In this document: positions 44,669 to 54,110 of the stretch, piece by piece
Layout of the letters: each line of letters starts with the position of its first letter
How positions within the stretch are numbered: position 1 is the first letter of the stretch
Source of the DNA: Candidatus Sysuiplasma superficiale
GTDB taxonomy: Archaea; Thermoplasmatota; Thermoplasmata; Sysuiplasmatales; Sysuiplasmataceae
Reading direction: 5' to 3'
Length of the DNA stretch: 64,000 bases
Assembly: GCA_019720975.1 (NCBI GenBank)
Contig: JAGVSJ010000002.1
Coordinates: 113,646 to 177,645 of the forward strand
Notes under the pieces: generated by a model
Database searches by the model: none
What the model saw: the letters and a program-made list of their open reading frames with translations, nothing else
Told to the model about the DNA's origin: nothing
Translations under genes and position numbers: made by a program

Positions 44669-45616
44669 ATGACGAGATGGGGAAAGCCATACAGGGACAG
44701 GAGAAACTGGAAAGAATACAACGAGGAGCTCGTAATAAGGGGGAAATTCTTCTTCGATCTCGATTTCGTTAAACAGTGGGATATGGAACTGAAGAGGATG
44801 AACGAGGGAAAGAGGGGATCTCCATATCTCTTCCCCGAGTCCTTCATGCGTTTCATGATGCTGTGGAAACAGTACATGGATTACCGCGGTCTCGAGGGAG
44901 TGGCAAGATCCCTTGTGGATCTTGGAATAATACCTCAATATGGCGATTACACCACGATATGGCACCGTATCCATGACATGATGCCTGAACTGGACATTTC
45001 AGGCATGCAGTATGCCGAACTCGCCACCGACGGCACTGGAATGAAGACAGACAATGCCGGTGCATACCGCATCACTAAATACGGCGATCCGGATGCATGC
45101 AGGAGAAAGCATCTCGTCGTGATAGTAAGTGCGGATGTCAGGACGAAGAAGGTAGTTGGCATAGAGGCACACATCGAGGGTACCGGCCCGTCGGAACCCG
45201 AGACTGCCTCCAGACACATAAGGGAGGCGGTCAGGAGAGACGTGAAGATAAAGGGATTCTACGGTGACGGTGCATTTGACGTGAACGATCTTTTCAATCT
45301 CACCCACTCAATCGGTGCCAGACCGGTCATCAAGATCAGGAAAAATGCTTCCACTGAACGGTGCAGGGGAAGCAGGCATCGCAGAAAAGAGATAAGGGAA
45401 TACCGGGAGAAAGGTTACAGGCAGTGGGCAGAGGACAATGATTATGGTATGAGATGGCCCGGAACAGAGGGCGTCTTCTCGGCTGTCAAGAGGAAGTTCG
45501 GTGAGAACTGTGTGAGCAGAGGCACGGAGGGGCTGGTGGCCGAGGGGTATCAGAGGTTCTGGATATATGATTACATAAATCAGAGAGCAAGCAGGGAGAT
45601 GAAGGCGATGAATTAA
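44669..45616 (+). CDS. IS5-type DDE transposase
   Basis: 315 residues, apparently intact. DDE residues are in ATDGTGMK (first Asp), GFYGDGAFD (second Asp) and the C-terminal PGTEGVFSAVKRKFGE (Glu), as in IS5-group transposases. LVDLGIIPQYGDYTTIWHRI is the N-terminal helix-turn-helix part. Clear terminal inverted repeats were not found by eye, so the element borders are unknown. It is the only intact transposase in the window. Confidence 0.85.
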   Translation: MTRWGKPYRDRRNWKEYNEELVIRGKFFFDLDFVKQWDMELKRMNEGKRGSPYLFPESFMRFMMLWKQYMDYRGLEGVARSLVDLGIIPQYGDYTTIWHRIHDMMPELDISGMQYAELATDGTGMKTDNAGAYRITKYGDPDACRRKHLVVIVSADVRTKKVVGIEAHIEGTGPSEPETASRHIREAVRRDVKIKGFYGDGAFDVNDLFNLTHSIGARPVIKIRKNASTERCRGSRHRRKEIREYREKGYRQWAEDNDYGMRWPGTEGVFSAVKRKFGENCVSRGTEGLVAEGYQRFWIYDYINQRASREMKAMN

Positions 45617-45776
45617 GGCAAAATAACCGCCTTAACCCGAACAGACCAGAGAAGAGATGGTTCAACCGGCTATTTGTTAAACAGAGCACCGACACACGTA
45701 CATGAGCATGGAATTTACACTCCTCGATATGCTTCGTGTTCTGATGTGCTGAGGAGAAATGGCCGGATGCATGCAT

Positions 45777-45816
45777 GATCGGCGGCTTCGCTGCCTGATC
45801 GGTTATTTCGCTGCCT
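45777..45816. repeat. Two tandem 20-bp direct repeats (16/20 identical)
   Basis: GATCGGCGGCTTCGCTGCCT is followed directly by GATCGGTTATTTCGCTGCCT. They lie between the two transposase genes, about 60 bases beyond the 3' end of the IS4-type one, and may belong to an element end. Confidence 0.35.
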
Positions 45817-45879
45817 TCAATCCTTTCACACCGCTGTCATGAACAGCTTCATTTCATATGTGGATAGGGATGCAGGCAG

Positions 45880-47008
45880 CTACTGGGAAATCATCCGGAA
45901 GAGCGCCTCCTTCCAGAACAGGTCGGCGAAGTCTGCTGCAGGTATGTCTGCAGCCCTCTTCCGTCCGTTCCTCATTGCAGTGAGCCACTGCCACAGGAGC
46001 CAGAGATTGCGCAGTATGACTGCGGGCAGCATGAAGAAGAGTATGATGGAATGGTTGCGCGATGTCGTCTTTCCGGTGAACGCATGCTTCTCCGTCCTGT
46101 ATTCTGACTCTATACCGAAACGCCGTTCGTACAGCTGTGCCAGATGTGCGGCGTTCTCAGCCGTCACATCCAGGTTTGTCGCGTAGAGGAGGAAGCACTG
46201 TCTCCCGTCCTCCGGCTTCTTCCCGTCTACAAGTTCGCTGTCTATGACGAGCATGTTCGTGTGCCATGTGCATGTCCTTCCCTTCACCTGATAGCCGCTG
46301 ATTATGCGCATGGGCAGCCCCTTTGTCCTCTCAATCTCCCTCCACCCTGTCGTCGAGAGGGTAAGGCATGAGGTACCGCTTTCCCATGTCATCGAACAGC
46401 TTCCAGTTCTCTGCTGAACGGAAACACCTGTCAAGCAGGCAGAGCCATGCATCGACACAGGCGGATGAGCTGTCTATGAGCATCTCCAGGGCACCGGTGT
46501 CGCTGTCCATCGGCTTCCTGACAACAGTGCCCAGGTCGAACTTTATTCCGCCTGACACCGGCACCGTCGTGCTGATGCGGTGGAAATGGTTTGTTCCGTT
46601 CTTCTGCTTCCCGCCGACAACAAGCCTGTCTGTTTCACCGTAGTATTCCGTGTCCGAGCTGTCTGTTGCGCAGATGACCTGTTTCCTGAACAGCCCCATC
46701 CGCCGTGCACTGTCGAGCACCGACGAGTTCATGGACAGCAGCTCCCTCTCAACGTCATCCGCCTCCCTGCTCCCGAGGAGGCGCCTTGCAGTCCATCCGG
46801 ACGGTAGATGCAGTTCCCAGCAGTTCCTGAGCCTCCTGGCAGTTCCTTGTATGTAGCCGTGTTCGAGCGCTGTCTTCAGGAGCACGTTCAGGTGGTCGGC
46901 AGCGCTGTATTTCGCACGTTTGCCCGGCGACAGTATAAAACCACTGTCAAAATAGCCGAGAATATGTTTTTGTAATTCCTTCTCTATCTTCCTATCACAC
47001 ATGGGCAT
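45880..47008 (-). pseudogene. IS4-type transposase split by a frameshift
   Basis: Two overlapping frames together encode a full DDE transposase. The N-terminal 225 residues carry CATDSSDTEYYGE (first Asp) and LLDRCFRSAENWKLFDDMGKR-type text in pieces (second Asp). The C-terminal frame carries LYATNLDVTAENAAHL then YERRFGIESEYR (Glu). The change of frame falls near position 46345, where one frame runs into TGA after DDRVEGD and the other continues as GWREIERTKG. No A-rich slippery site is present, so an inactivating indel or a sequence error is more likely than programmed frameshifting. Confidence 0.75.
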
Positions 47009-47444
47009 CCCATCCCTGTTCGAATGCGTTTAAAGAGAGAGAAAGAAGACGTTTTCAACGGGATGGAATGCCTTCCCACAATGTAATGTTTCCTGCGGGC
47101 ATCTTTTCCGGCCGATTGATTGAAAATTCAGAGAGCACTGTATTTCGTGCTCAAGTACTGACACAGCTTCAGGGACCGGCAGCTCTGCTCCGAGGTTTTC
47201 CATCACCGTCCGGACGTCTTAAATATCTCAGACTGCACCGACATATTATCAGACTTGATCCTCGATATGGGAAACACGCGCGGAAGTGCATAAAAATAGC
47301 CTCTCAGGCAATTTGTGAGGGAAGTGGGGACAATGAGCTGCTGCGTGGAGTGATGTGCCGTGGCGCTGAAGCGGAGGCAGCTGACTGAAGGGCGGAAGGC
47401 AGTTGTTGGGGCTCCTTCGCTCAATTGCTTTGCCGAAGCGGATT

Positions 47445-47690
47445 ATGGGACGCAGAGCCGTGCCGGTCAGTGTTGCCGATAAACCGGGGATTGAGATTCG
47501 CAGACTGGCAGAAGAGGTCCGGCGGCGCTTGCATCTGTCATGCCGGCAGTATTCAGCGGCAGCTGCGGTGTCTCTCCTGCATCTATCCATTTCACGGATA
47601 GGTGCACTTTACTCACTATACTACACCTATCAGATCCTCGACAACCCATCGTTCACCTTTCTGATGTTGTTTTCGGCGGCATAATCATGC
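47445..47690 (+). pseudogene. Possible IS630-family transposase N-terminal remnant
   Basis: One frame starts MGRRAVPVSVADKPGIEIRR and goes on with ARRLAEEVRRR-like and SRIGALYS segments, which resemble the N-terminal helix-turn-helix start of IS630 transposases (MGR-x-A-x-PV-x-L/V). It stops before any catalytic part. The rest of the 47009-47836 gap contains nothing recognisable apart from an 11/12 inverted repeat (GGCATCCCATCC / GGATGGAATGCC) around the transposase start. Confidence 0.3.
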
Positions 47691-47836
47691 GGAAAATTTG
47701 ACAATGCCTAATGTCGAGGCTGAGAATGTTCCCTCTTTGCATTTCATCCGCGAGCCTGCATCTTTTGAATGTACTTCATCCTGCGATACGGAACATGCCG
47801 GCAAGCAGCTGCAGCCGCAACACGCTTCATTCCGAT

Positions 47837-49450
47837 TCAGTCTCTGCGTGTGAACATCAGAAGAGAAAATACAAATGGCACACAGATCCAGGCGAGACCT
47901 GCAGCGATGACATTGTAGACTGTTATTCCGAGCTGCGAGGCAGTGTACAGGCCGCCGGTTATCAGTGGCACCGAGGATACGGAACCTGAGAGGGATGAGG
48001 AGAGGAAACCATACCCCGCCGGCGATATGAAATAGAGACCTGCCAGAGAAGAGGCATAGGCCGCTGTCCCGACAGGCTCCCTGATCAGGAGGGAGGACAC
48101 TGTCAGCGGAATAAGCGGGACCGGAAATACCCAGAGAATCACAAGCACAATATACAGGCCGATGACCGCACCCATTATCTGTCCGGTAGATCTGAGGAGG
48201 AGTGACGCAAGATAGACGATACCGGTAAATGCACCTGCCATGACGAGAAGCGACCAGAAGGATAGCAGCAGCGCGCCGGGAGGGATGTAGACACCGAGGT
48301 AGTGCTCGAATATAACGGATGTCGCAACAAGCGCAAGCCCGGATGCAGCGGAGACCGACAGAAAGTTGCTCACGAATCTTGAGCTTATGAGCGCCCTGCG
48401 TGTGATAGGCCTCACAATTACAGATGCCAGCGCCCCTGTTGCCCTGTCCTTTCCGAATGTCTGGTATGCTGCAACGGTTGCCATCAGCGGAACAAACATG
48501 CTGAGCAGAGGCATGTCTGCCGTGAAGAACAGGTCGCTGACACCGGAGCCCGAAAACGGGTTGATCAGCTGGATCTTCGCCCACGCGAGTTCGGTGCCGT
48601 TGGATGTGAAGAGTTCGAACACGTACGCTGTGGTGTTGGTATGGCTGGTCAGATTGTAAGGCACTATGTCAGTGACGGCAGCGCTCGTGTATTCCGAGTA
48701 GTATCTCATCTGGCTTTCGTTGTAGTAGGCCGTGCCGGCGGGCTCCTTCCCGCTTTTGCCGCCGTTCAAGTAGAACACGGACCCTGTTCCGAAGAATTCG
48801 CCTGTCGAATTGGCAATCGGCCTGTAGTACAGGAAGACGGGCACATGCCCGCCGACATCTGCTGCATTGTACAGCAGGATGATGCCTGTAAGCCGGGGAT
48901 TGTTCTGGACGCTCATCATTTCGAAGGAGAAGCGGGATTGTGAGAATGTGCTGTTGACCGGACCGGACGGCCCGTAGGTCCTGGCTGTTGTATTGATGAA
49001 ATAGGGATTGGTCTGATTCTGGTATACCGGGAGTGACATTTCCCCTACGGCCCCCCCAGGCTGGGCGGCATCGCTGTAGGTGTAATTTATGCCGTACCCG
49101 ATCTGGCCGGGAGAGCTTATTTCGAGATTGTTCCAGGTGATACCATGGACTGTGGTGTTTGCGAAACCCTGTGCATCCGACATGACGGTTATGTTTCTGT
49201 TTCCGATGGAGTAGGTGACTCTTACGCCCGAAACGACCGAGCCGTAATTGTTGAAGAGCATGACAGAAAGGTTGTATGTGCCGTTGCTGCCCCACCCGTA
49301 GGCTTCGCTGTTTATGAACACCGGATTGCCTGAATTCACACCGGCCGCGGAAACAGCTATGAGCGATGGTATGGCTATCATCAGTGCGAGTATGACAAGA
49401 GTCGATTTGCCGGTGATGACCCTTCTTATCTCGTAGAGTATGGGCTTCAT
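47837..49450 (-). CDS. ABC-2 type exporter permease with large extracytoplasmic domain
   Basis: 537 residues. One helix at about 17-37, then a 270-residue external domain rich in N-x-S/T sites (for example NITV, NTTV, NYTY, NSTF), then six C-terminal helices. KDRATGALASVIVRPITRRALISSR is the coupling region typical of ABC-2 permeases. The substrate exported is unknown. The start overlaps the ATPase stop by four bases, so the pair forms one exporter. Confidence 0.82.
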   Translation of the reverse strand: MKPILYEIRRVITGKSTLVILALMIAIPSLIAVSAAGVNSGNPVFINSEAYGWGSNGTYNLSVMLFNNYGSVVSGVRVTYSIGNRNITVMSDAQGFANTTVHGITWNNLEISSPGQIGYGINYTYSDAAQPGGAVGEMSLPVYQNQTNPYFINTTARTYGPSGPVNSTFSQSRFSFEMMSVQNNPRLTGIILLYNAADVGGHVPVFLYYRPIANSTGEFFGTGSVFYLNGGKSGKEPAGTAYYNESQMRYYSEYTSAAVTDIVPYNLTSHTNTTAYVFELFTSNGTELAWAKIQLINPFSGSGVSDLFFTADMPLLSMFVPLMATVAAYQTFGKDRATGALASVIVRPITRRALISSRFVSNFLSVSAASGLALVATSVIFEHYLGVYIPPGALLLSFWSLLVMAGAFTGIVYLASLLLRSTGQIMGAVIGLYIVLVILWVFPVPLIPLTVSSLLIREPVGTAAYASSLAGLYFISPAGYGFLSSSLSGSVSSVPLITGGLYTASQLGITVYNVIAAGLAWICVPFVFSLLMFTRRD

Positions 49451-50364
49451 CCCGCATCCCTCGTAAGCTGAAGGAAGTGATCCTCGAGGCTCTCGCTTTC
49501 AATACTGAGGTGAAACAGCCTGTAGCCCCCGGAGGCAACGGCTGCGCTTATCTCTCCCGCCAGCGCGTCCGTGGCGTCAATCCCTGAAATGACAACATGC
49601 TCCCCTGATGTGCTGACATTGCCGAAGACTGAGAGAAGCTCAATCAGCTTTCCGTCAATCCTGTCTGTCCTGAGTTTGAATGATGGTTTGCCCAGTTTCC
49701 TCATCTGCTCCCTGGTGAGGGCCTCAAGCACTCTCCCGTTCTGGAGGATGAGGACCCTGTCCGCAAGGTCCTGGAGCACGCCAAGTATGTGTGTCGAGAG
49801 GAGCACTGCTTTCCCGTTCTTTCTGAACTCCAGGAGCAGATTTCTGACGTATCTCATCCCCTCCGGATCCAGGCCGTTGAGTATTTCATCGAGCAGGTAA
49901 TTCTGCGGATCTGAGAGCATGGCGGAGGCAAGACCGAATCGCTTCTTCATTCCCTGGGAGTATGTCCTGATCTTCCTGTCAAGGGCATGCTCCAGCCCGA
50001 CAGCCTTCAGCACATCCTCTGCCCTCTCCCTTGCTTCGCCTCTCCTCATTCCATGGAAACCGGCATAATATACCAGTAGCTGCGCAGGCCTTGCATTCTG
50101 CTCGAAGCTGGGAAACTCCGAAACCCATCCAATCCCAGCCGAGGCCCGTGCCTTTTCACTGATGATGTCCATCCCGTCCACGAGTATCTGTCCGTCAGAA
50201 GGCAGTATGATGCCTGTGATGGCGCTGATAGTAGTGGTCTTCCCTGCTCCGTTCAGGCCGGCCAAACCGACTATTTCACCGTCCCTGATATCGAAACTGA
50301 CATCTTTGACAGCCGGGTCACGCCTCCTGCCGTATGTCTTGGAAAGTCCGCTTACTTCTATCAA
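49447..50364 (-). CDS. ABC exporter ATP-binding subunit
   Basis: 305 residues. Walker A GLNGAGKT at residues 36-43, signature YSQGMKKRFGLA near 135, Walker B YLLDEILNGLDP near 158 and the H-loop STHILG. YSQGM in place of LSGGQ is common in ABC-2/CcmA-type exporters. Residues 220-305 are the accessory C-terminal domain. A TATA-like ACTATTTAT stands about 25 bases before the start. Confidence 0.93.
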   Translation of the reverse strand: MIEVSGLSKTYGRRRDPAVKDVSFDIRDGEIVGLAGLNGAGKTTTISAITGIILPSDGQILVDGMDIISEKARASAGIGWVSEFPSFEQNARPAQLLVYYAGFHGMRRGEARERAEDVLKAVGLEHALDRKIRTYSQGMKKRFGLASAMLSDPQNYLLDEILNGLDPEGMRYVRNLLLEFRKNGKAVLLSTHILGVLQDLADRVLILQNGRVLEALTREQMRKLGKPSFKLRTDRIDGKLIELLSVFGNVSTSGEHVVISGIDATDALAGEISAAVASGGYRLFHLSIESESLEDHFLQLTRDAG

Positions 50365-50773
50365 GGCTTATTGCAATTGATTCGGGATGATAAATAGTAT
50401 GCGGGCAGGCAACAGATGCAAAGGTACGCCTGAATGGGCCGCCGGATTGAATGGACAAACTGCCACATCCCTTTTTTGATGGCACATCCTCAAGACTCAC
50501 CGCTAGGCTCCTGAGACTCCTGACGTGTCGGGAGGTGGATTTCAGCGTTGCCTTCTCCACCCCGTCCATCCATTCCTCCATGAAACAAATTTCCCAAATT
50601 CGGCGGAGCCTGGGGCTGTGCGGGCAGAGAATATCCTCACAGGACTGTAATGTTTACTCTTACCAGGATAGTGGCATCTGTGAAGTTCATGACGCAATAC
50701 TGATAATAACAGAAACGGGAACTGAACCATTGCGGGGGAATTACCGGCAGCCCAAGCAAATGGCAGTGCTCAT
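50365..50773. other. About 400-base gap without a recognised gene
   Basis: The stretch separates the ABC exporter promoter from the 3' end of the LutB-like gene. It carries only short frames with no family signature. Nothing further is seen in it. Confidence 0.4.
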
Positions 50774-51919
50774 TCAGCGACTGTCCCGGACGCCGAGTTC
50801 CTTGATGTGCTCCAGCACACGGGGAATGTTGATGCCGACCGGGCATACCTCCCTGCATCCGCCGGAATGGGTGCAGAGGTTGGCCGGAAAGATATCCCTG
50901 TTGACAATGGCAGCCCACATGGCACCTGTGGGTCCTCCGTATGGCGGTTTCATCCAGTCCCTGCCCAAGGCCTTATAGACCGGGCATGAGAAGTAGCAGC
51001 GTCCGCACTTTATGCACAGCAGCGCCTCCCTGAGTTCCGGATCTGCATTGGCCGCTGACCTGCCGTTGTCCAGGAGGACAAGATGGAATTCCCTGGGGCC
51101 GGTGGCCGGAGTGACCCTCTGGAGTTCTATATCCGCCGTTGAACTCGGACCCGAAGTTATGTTGATATAACTTGGAGGATAGAGACCACCGTATCCTGAC
51201 TGAACGAGCGTTTCCATCATCGAGAGTCTGAGAGACGGCAGTATCTTGTCGATTCCCGTCACGGCTATGTGCGTCTGGGGCAGGACGGTTACCATCCGTA
51301 TATTGCCTTCATTCTCAAGAAGAGCAACAGAGCCCGTATCTGCCGCAACAGAGTTGGCGCCCGTGATGCCCACTTCAGCCTCCAGGTACCTGTGCAGCAG
51401 GAATTCACGTACCCTTGAAACCATCTGCTCAACAGATGAATCTTCGCTGACGGAGCTGTCAATCTTTTCATTCAGCAGCCTACCGACATCCTGCCTGCTG
51501 AAGTGAAGCGCCGGAGCAACAATGTGCGAGGGCTCGTCCCCGGCTATCTGAACAATAAATTCGCCGAGATCTGTTTCCCACACGTCCTTGCCGGAGGATG
51601 CAAGCATCTCCCTCACACCTATTTCCAGCAGGACGTTGGACTTCGACAGAACGATCCTTTTCCTCTCCCCCACAAGGTCCGCAATGATCTTCTTCGCCTC
51701 TTCCACTGTTCCGGCTATATGCGCTCTGCCTCCCGACGCTTCGACAGAACGCACTGTCTGAGCGACATAGCTGTCGAGGTTGTCGAGAACCTCAAGTTTT
51801 GCCTTCCTGAGTTCCTGGGCCATGGAACTCAGCTCGGTGAAGCTGGACAGTATCCTGTTCACGCTTCTGACATTGTTGTTTATTGCCCGGTCAACTGCGT
51901 TCTCCCATTCGGATGTCAG
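50774..51919 (-). CDS. LutB/LldF-like LUD-domain iron-sulfur protein
   Basis: 381 residues. The LUD domain is clear: VLSKSNVLLEIGVREML, VWETDLGEFIVQIAGDEPSH and GITGANSVAADTGSVALLENEG. The C-terminal ferredoxin part has CIKCGRCYFSCPVY and CTHSGGCREVCPVG, two cysteine sets for 4Fe-4S clusters. LutB works with LutA (and LutC) to oxidise L-lactate to pyruvate. Conserved sequence begins at the overlap with the upstream LutA-like stop, where the only possible coupled start is CTG (CTGA); a GTG 23 codons upstream, inside the LutA-like gene, is the nearest standard start. No LutC is present. The gene is third in the operon with the zinc alcohol dehydrogenase. Confidence 0.85.
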   Translation of the reverse strand: MTSEWENAVDRAINNNVRSVNRILSSFTELSSMAQELRKAKLEVLDNLDSYVAQTVRSVEASGGRAHIAGTVEEAKKIIADLVGERKRIVLSKSNVLLEIGVREMLASSGKDVWETDLGEFIVQIAGDEPSHIVAPALHFSRQDVGRLLNEKIDSSVSEDSSVEQMVSRVREFLLHRYLEAEVGITGANSVAADTGSVALLENEGNIRMVTVLPQTHIAVTGIDKILPSLRLSMMETLVQSGYGGLYPPSYINITSGPSSTADIELQRVTPATGPREFHLVLLDNGRSAANADPELREALLCIKCGRCYFSCPVYKALGRDWMKPPYGGPTGAMWAAIVNRDIFPANLCTHSGGCREVCPVGINIPRVLEHIKELGVRDSR

Positions 51920-52848
51920 GCGATCACTTCCATTATATCCGCGACGCGATCTGAATGCTTTGACAGATTCTGGTAGCAGAGAGGGCACGCAACGAGGATG
52001 TTTTCTGAAACGGTTTTGAGTGATCTGACGCGCATCCCGGCTATCCTGTCGCTCAATGCCCGGTTTACAGCACCGACTGGCGCACCGCAGCACATAGAGG
52101 TCCGCAGCCCGGTGACAATTTCATCCTCTTTCAATTCCACCCCTGCATCGCCGAGACACTTTCTTATGATCCCACCCATTCCCAGATAGCGCGAATAAAG
52201 GCATGAGTCATGCAGGACGTATGCATTTCCTCTGCCATTGGAAGGGCGGAGCTTTATGATCTCGAGGTAACTTTTGACCTCCGCCCCAAGAAGTGACATT
52301 TCCCTGAGTCTGGAAAGTGCATTGAGCGTATGGGGGTCAACCGTGATGACTGTCCTTATTCCCCTCGACTCAAGGAAACCGGAGAGCTTCTTCCCGTAAG
52401 AGCGGAACTCCTGGAGCATACCAAGCTCCAGAAGTATGGCCCCGCTGTACGGCTCCTCATCGTAGAGGTAGGAGAAATCAGTGCCCGCCTCTTTCAGCAG
52501 GCTGGAGATCCCGGACAGTATTTTCCCCGCACGATCCATTTCAGCTCTGTCCGGTCTGACAATCAGCCTGCCAATTCCGGAGAGCGGTTTCACTCCTGCG
52601 AGTCTGCCAACCCTTGCAACAATGCCTTCATACTGCCTGAAGAGACTGGCAAGCTGGTACATGTAGGAGGTGTACAGTATTACATTGCCATTGCGGGGAA
52701 TATCCAGTCCTTTGGCCCATTCAGCACATGCCTTTCTGTTTATCGGGAAAGGAACGAATCCCTCCATGAGGTTTTCAAAGACGGCTTTTCTGATGACTGC
52801 GAGCTGATTCTTTGTCTTCCCGGCGTCAATGTCAATTTTTTCATTCAT
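51916..52848 (-). CDS. LutA/GlcF-like cysteine-rich (CCG) iron-sulfur oxidoreductase subunit
   Basis: 310 residues from ATG (MNEKIDIDAGK). The C-terminal CCG domain is intact: LHDSCLYSRYLG, MCCGAPVGAVN and VACPLCYQNL. The first CCG copy normally found in LutA, GlcF or HdrD is present as fold but has lost its cysteines (ILYTSYMYQLA, LYDEEPYSGAILLELG). These subunits pass electrons from lactate or glycolate to the membrane. It lies 65 bases after the alcohol dehydrogenase gene and overlaps the LutB-like gene. Confidence 0.8.
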   Translation of the reverse strand: MNEKIDIDAGKTKNQLAVIRKAVFENLMEGFVPFPINRKACAEWAKGLDIPRNGNVILYTSYMYQLASLFRQYEGIVARVGRLAGVKPLSGIGRLIVRPDRAEMDRAGKILSGISSLLKEAGTDFSYLYDEEPYSGAILLELGMLQEFRSYGKKLSGFLESRGIRTVITVDPHTLNALSRLREMSLLGAEVKSYLEIIKLRPSNGRGNAYVLHDSCLYSRYLGMGGIIRKCLGDAGVELKEDEIVTGLRTSMCCGAPVGAVNRALSDRIAGMRVRSLKTVSENILVACPLCYQNLSKHSDRVADIMEVIA

Positions 52849-52913
52849 GGAATATTCCGGCCGCACCTGCCTCGTTACCGATGGCGTTGCATTTCATCCT
52901 TCCCATTCAGCCT

Positions 52914-53948
52914 CTAAACATCCTCCATATCCAGTATCACTTTGGACACACTGCAGTCCGGTTTCAGCAGATCCTGAAATGCTTTGTCTGCCGCTCTGGC
53001 ACCTCTGACTTCAAACCACTTCTCGGCTCCCTTCAGCTTGCCCCTGTTTATGAAGTCGGTTGCAACCCTGAAATCTTCGTTGCTGTAGCAGAACGAGCCT
53101 GAAACGGATGTTTCGCTTCTCACCACATAGTTACCGTCCAGGTCCATCCTGTTCTCATGGAGCCCAAGGATGGAGACGGTGCCTCCCCTTCTGACGTGCC
53201 GCACAAGCAGATTCCTGCTTTCGTTGTACCCGACAGCGTCTATCGCCCTGTCAAACCCGTTCCTGTTTCCTGTCCTGTCCAGATGCTCCTCCACTTTATC
53301 AGGAGCAAGTGCGGCGGTGGCGCCGTACTTCAGCGACAGTTCCCTGCGAAAACTGTTTGTCTCAGCCATAACAACTTCGGACGCACCCGCCGCAATGGCC
53401 ATCTTTGCAGAGAGAAGCCCTATGGTTCCAGCTCCGGCTATAAGGACAGTATCCCCAACGGTAACGCGGGCCTGTCTTACTGCCCTGACGGCACATGCAA
53501 GTGGTTCCGCCAGCGAACCGTATAATGCATCATTCATTTCGTGGATGGAGTATGAGGGAACTGAAACATACTGGCCAAAACCACCGCTGAAGTTTACGCC
53601 GATAATCTTTCTTTCCAGGCAAAGCTGCCTGTCTCCGCTCGCACAGAACCTGCAGCGGCCACATGTAACCAGCGGATTGACTGCCACGAGCTTCCCGACC
53701 ATCCATTCAAGAGAGCTGTCGCCGGCCTCGACGACGTTACCCGAAAACTCGTGGCCCATGACGCTTGGAGGCTTTCTCAGCTCATTATGACCTGTGTAAG
53801 CAGATAATTCTGAACCGCAGATGCCGCAGTATTTAACCTTTATAAGGACTTCGCCCTTTCCCGGATGAGGAATTTCAGAGTCGGTGACATCAATGCGGCC
53901 TATATCTGCCCAGAGCAGTGATTTCAACACTATCGCCTGTAGCACCAT
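52914..53948 (-). CDS. Zinc-dependent alcohol/polyol dehydrogenase
   Basis: 344 residues from ATG (MVLQAIVLKSLL). Catalytic zinc ligands are in YCGICGSE and GHEF, the structural zinc site is CGRCRFCASGDRQLC, and the NAD-binding loop is IAGAGTIGLLSAK near residue 165. Close to sorbitol/galactitol/threonine dehydrogenase types. In this cluster it may oxidise 2-keto-3-deoxy-L-rhamnonate at C4 (leading to pyruvate plus L-lactate) or act on L-lactaldehyde. First gene of the operon with LutA- and LutB-like proteins, behind a cluster-wide operator. Confidence 0.85.
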   Translation of the reverse strand: MVLQAIVLKSLLWADIGRIDVTDSEIPHPGKGEVLIKVKYCGICGSELSAYTGHNELRKPPSVMGHEFSGNVVEAGDSSLEWMVGKLVAVNPLVTCGRCRFCASGDRQLCLERKIIGVNFSGGFGQYVSVPSYSIHEMNDALYGSLAEPLACAVRAVRQARVTVGDTVLIAGAGTIGLLSAKMAIAAGASEVVMAETNSFRRELSLKYGATAALAPDKVEEHLDRTGNRNGFDRAIDAVGYNESRNLLVRHVRRGGTVSILGLHENRMDLDGNYVVRSETSVSGSFCYSNEDFRVATDFINRGKLKGAEKWFEVRGARAADKAFQDLLKPDCSVSKVILDMEDV

Positions 53949-53970
53949 GATCCCTGTGTTCAATAACGTT

Positions 53971-53990
53971 TGTCCGAACAGTTCCGGACA
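53971..53990 (-). promoter_or_regulatory. Palindromic operator before the alcohol dehydrogenase-Lut operon
   Basis: The minus strand has the core CCGGAACTGTTCGG within arms TGT/ACA, six bases before a TATA-like GTTATTG. The same core, with one to three changes, is found before the transporter-SDR and dehydratase/aldolase transcripts. Position just upstream of the TATA box fits an activator site. Confidence 0.6.
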
Positions 53991-54110
53991 GGTGGAGTGA
54001 ATACGGTTTTCATTTAACCCGTCTTTCCATGGAAGGCGTAGATTCCGCGTCCATTGCACAGTCTGTCAGGACGGAAGGCGAAAAGAAGTTAACCGTTCAT
54101 CACCATACAG

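Noticed and set aside
44311..44877. 188-residue version of the protein divergent from the IS5-type transposase
   Set aside because: The first 89 residues would be read antisense through the transposase gene and its palindrome; the ATG at 44610 gives a compact protein.
47004..47072. Inverted repeat GGCATCCCATCC / GGATGGAATGCC as terminal repeat of the IS4-type element
   Set aside because: The left arm lies over the transposase start codon and both arms are on the same side of the gene, so they cannot be the two element ends.
47685..48584. Long minus-strand frame of 299 codons
   Set aside because: It overlaps the ABC-2 permease gene out of frame and has a cysteine/arginine-rich composition without membrane or domain pattern; it is a shadow.
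48669..49538. 289-codon frame across the ABC permease and ATPase genes
   Set aside because: Out-of-frame shadow with low-complexity, His/Arg/Cys-rich composition.
52854..54059. Longer N-terminus for the zinc dehydrogenase (37 extra codons)
   Set aside because: The added sequence runs through the palindromic operator and TATA region and is not conserved in the family.
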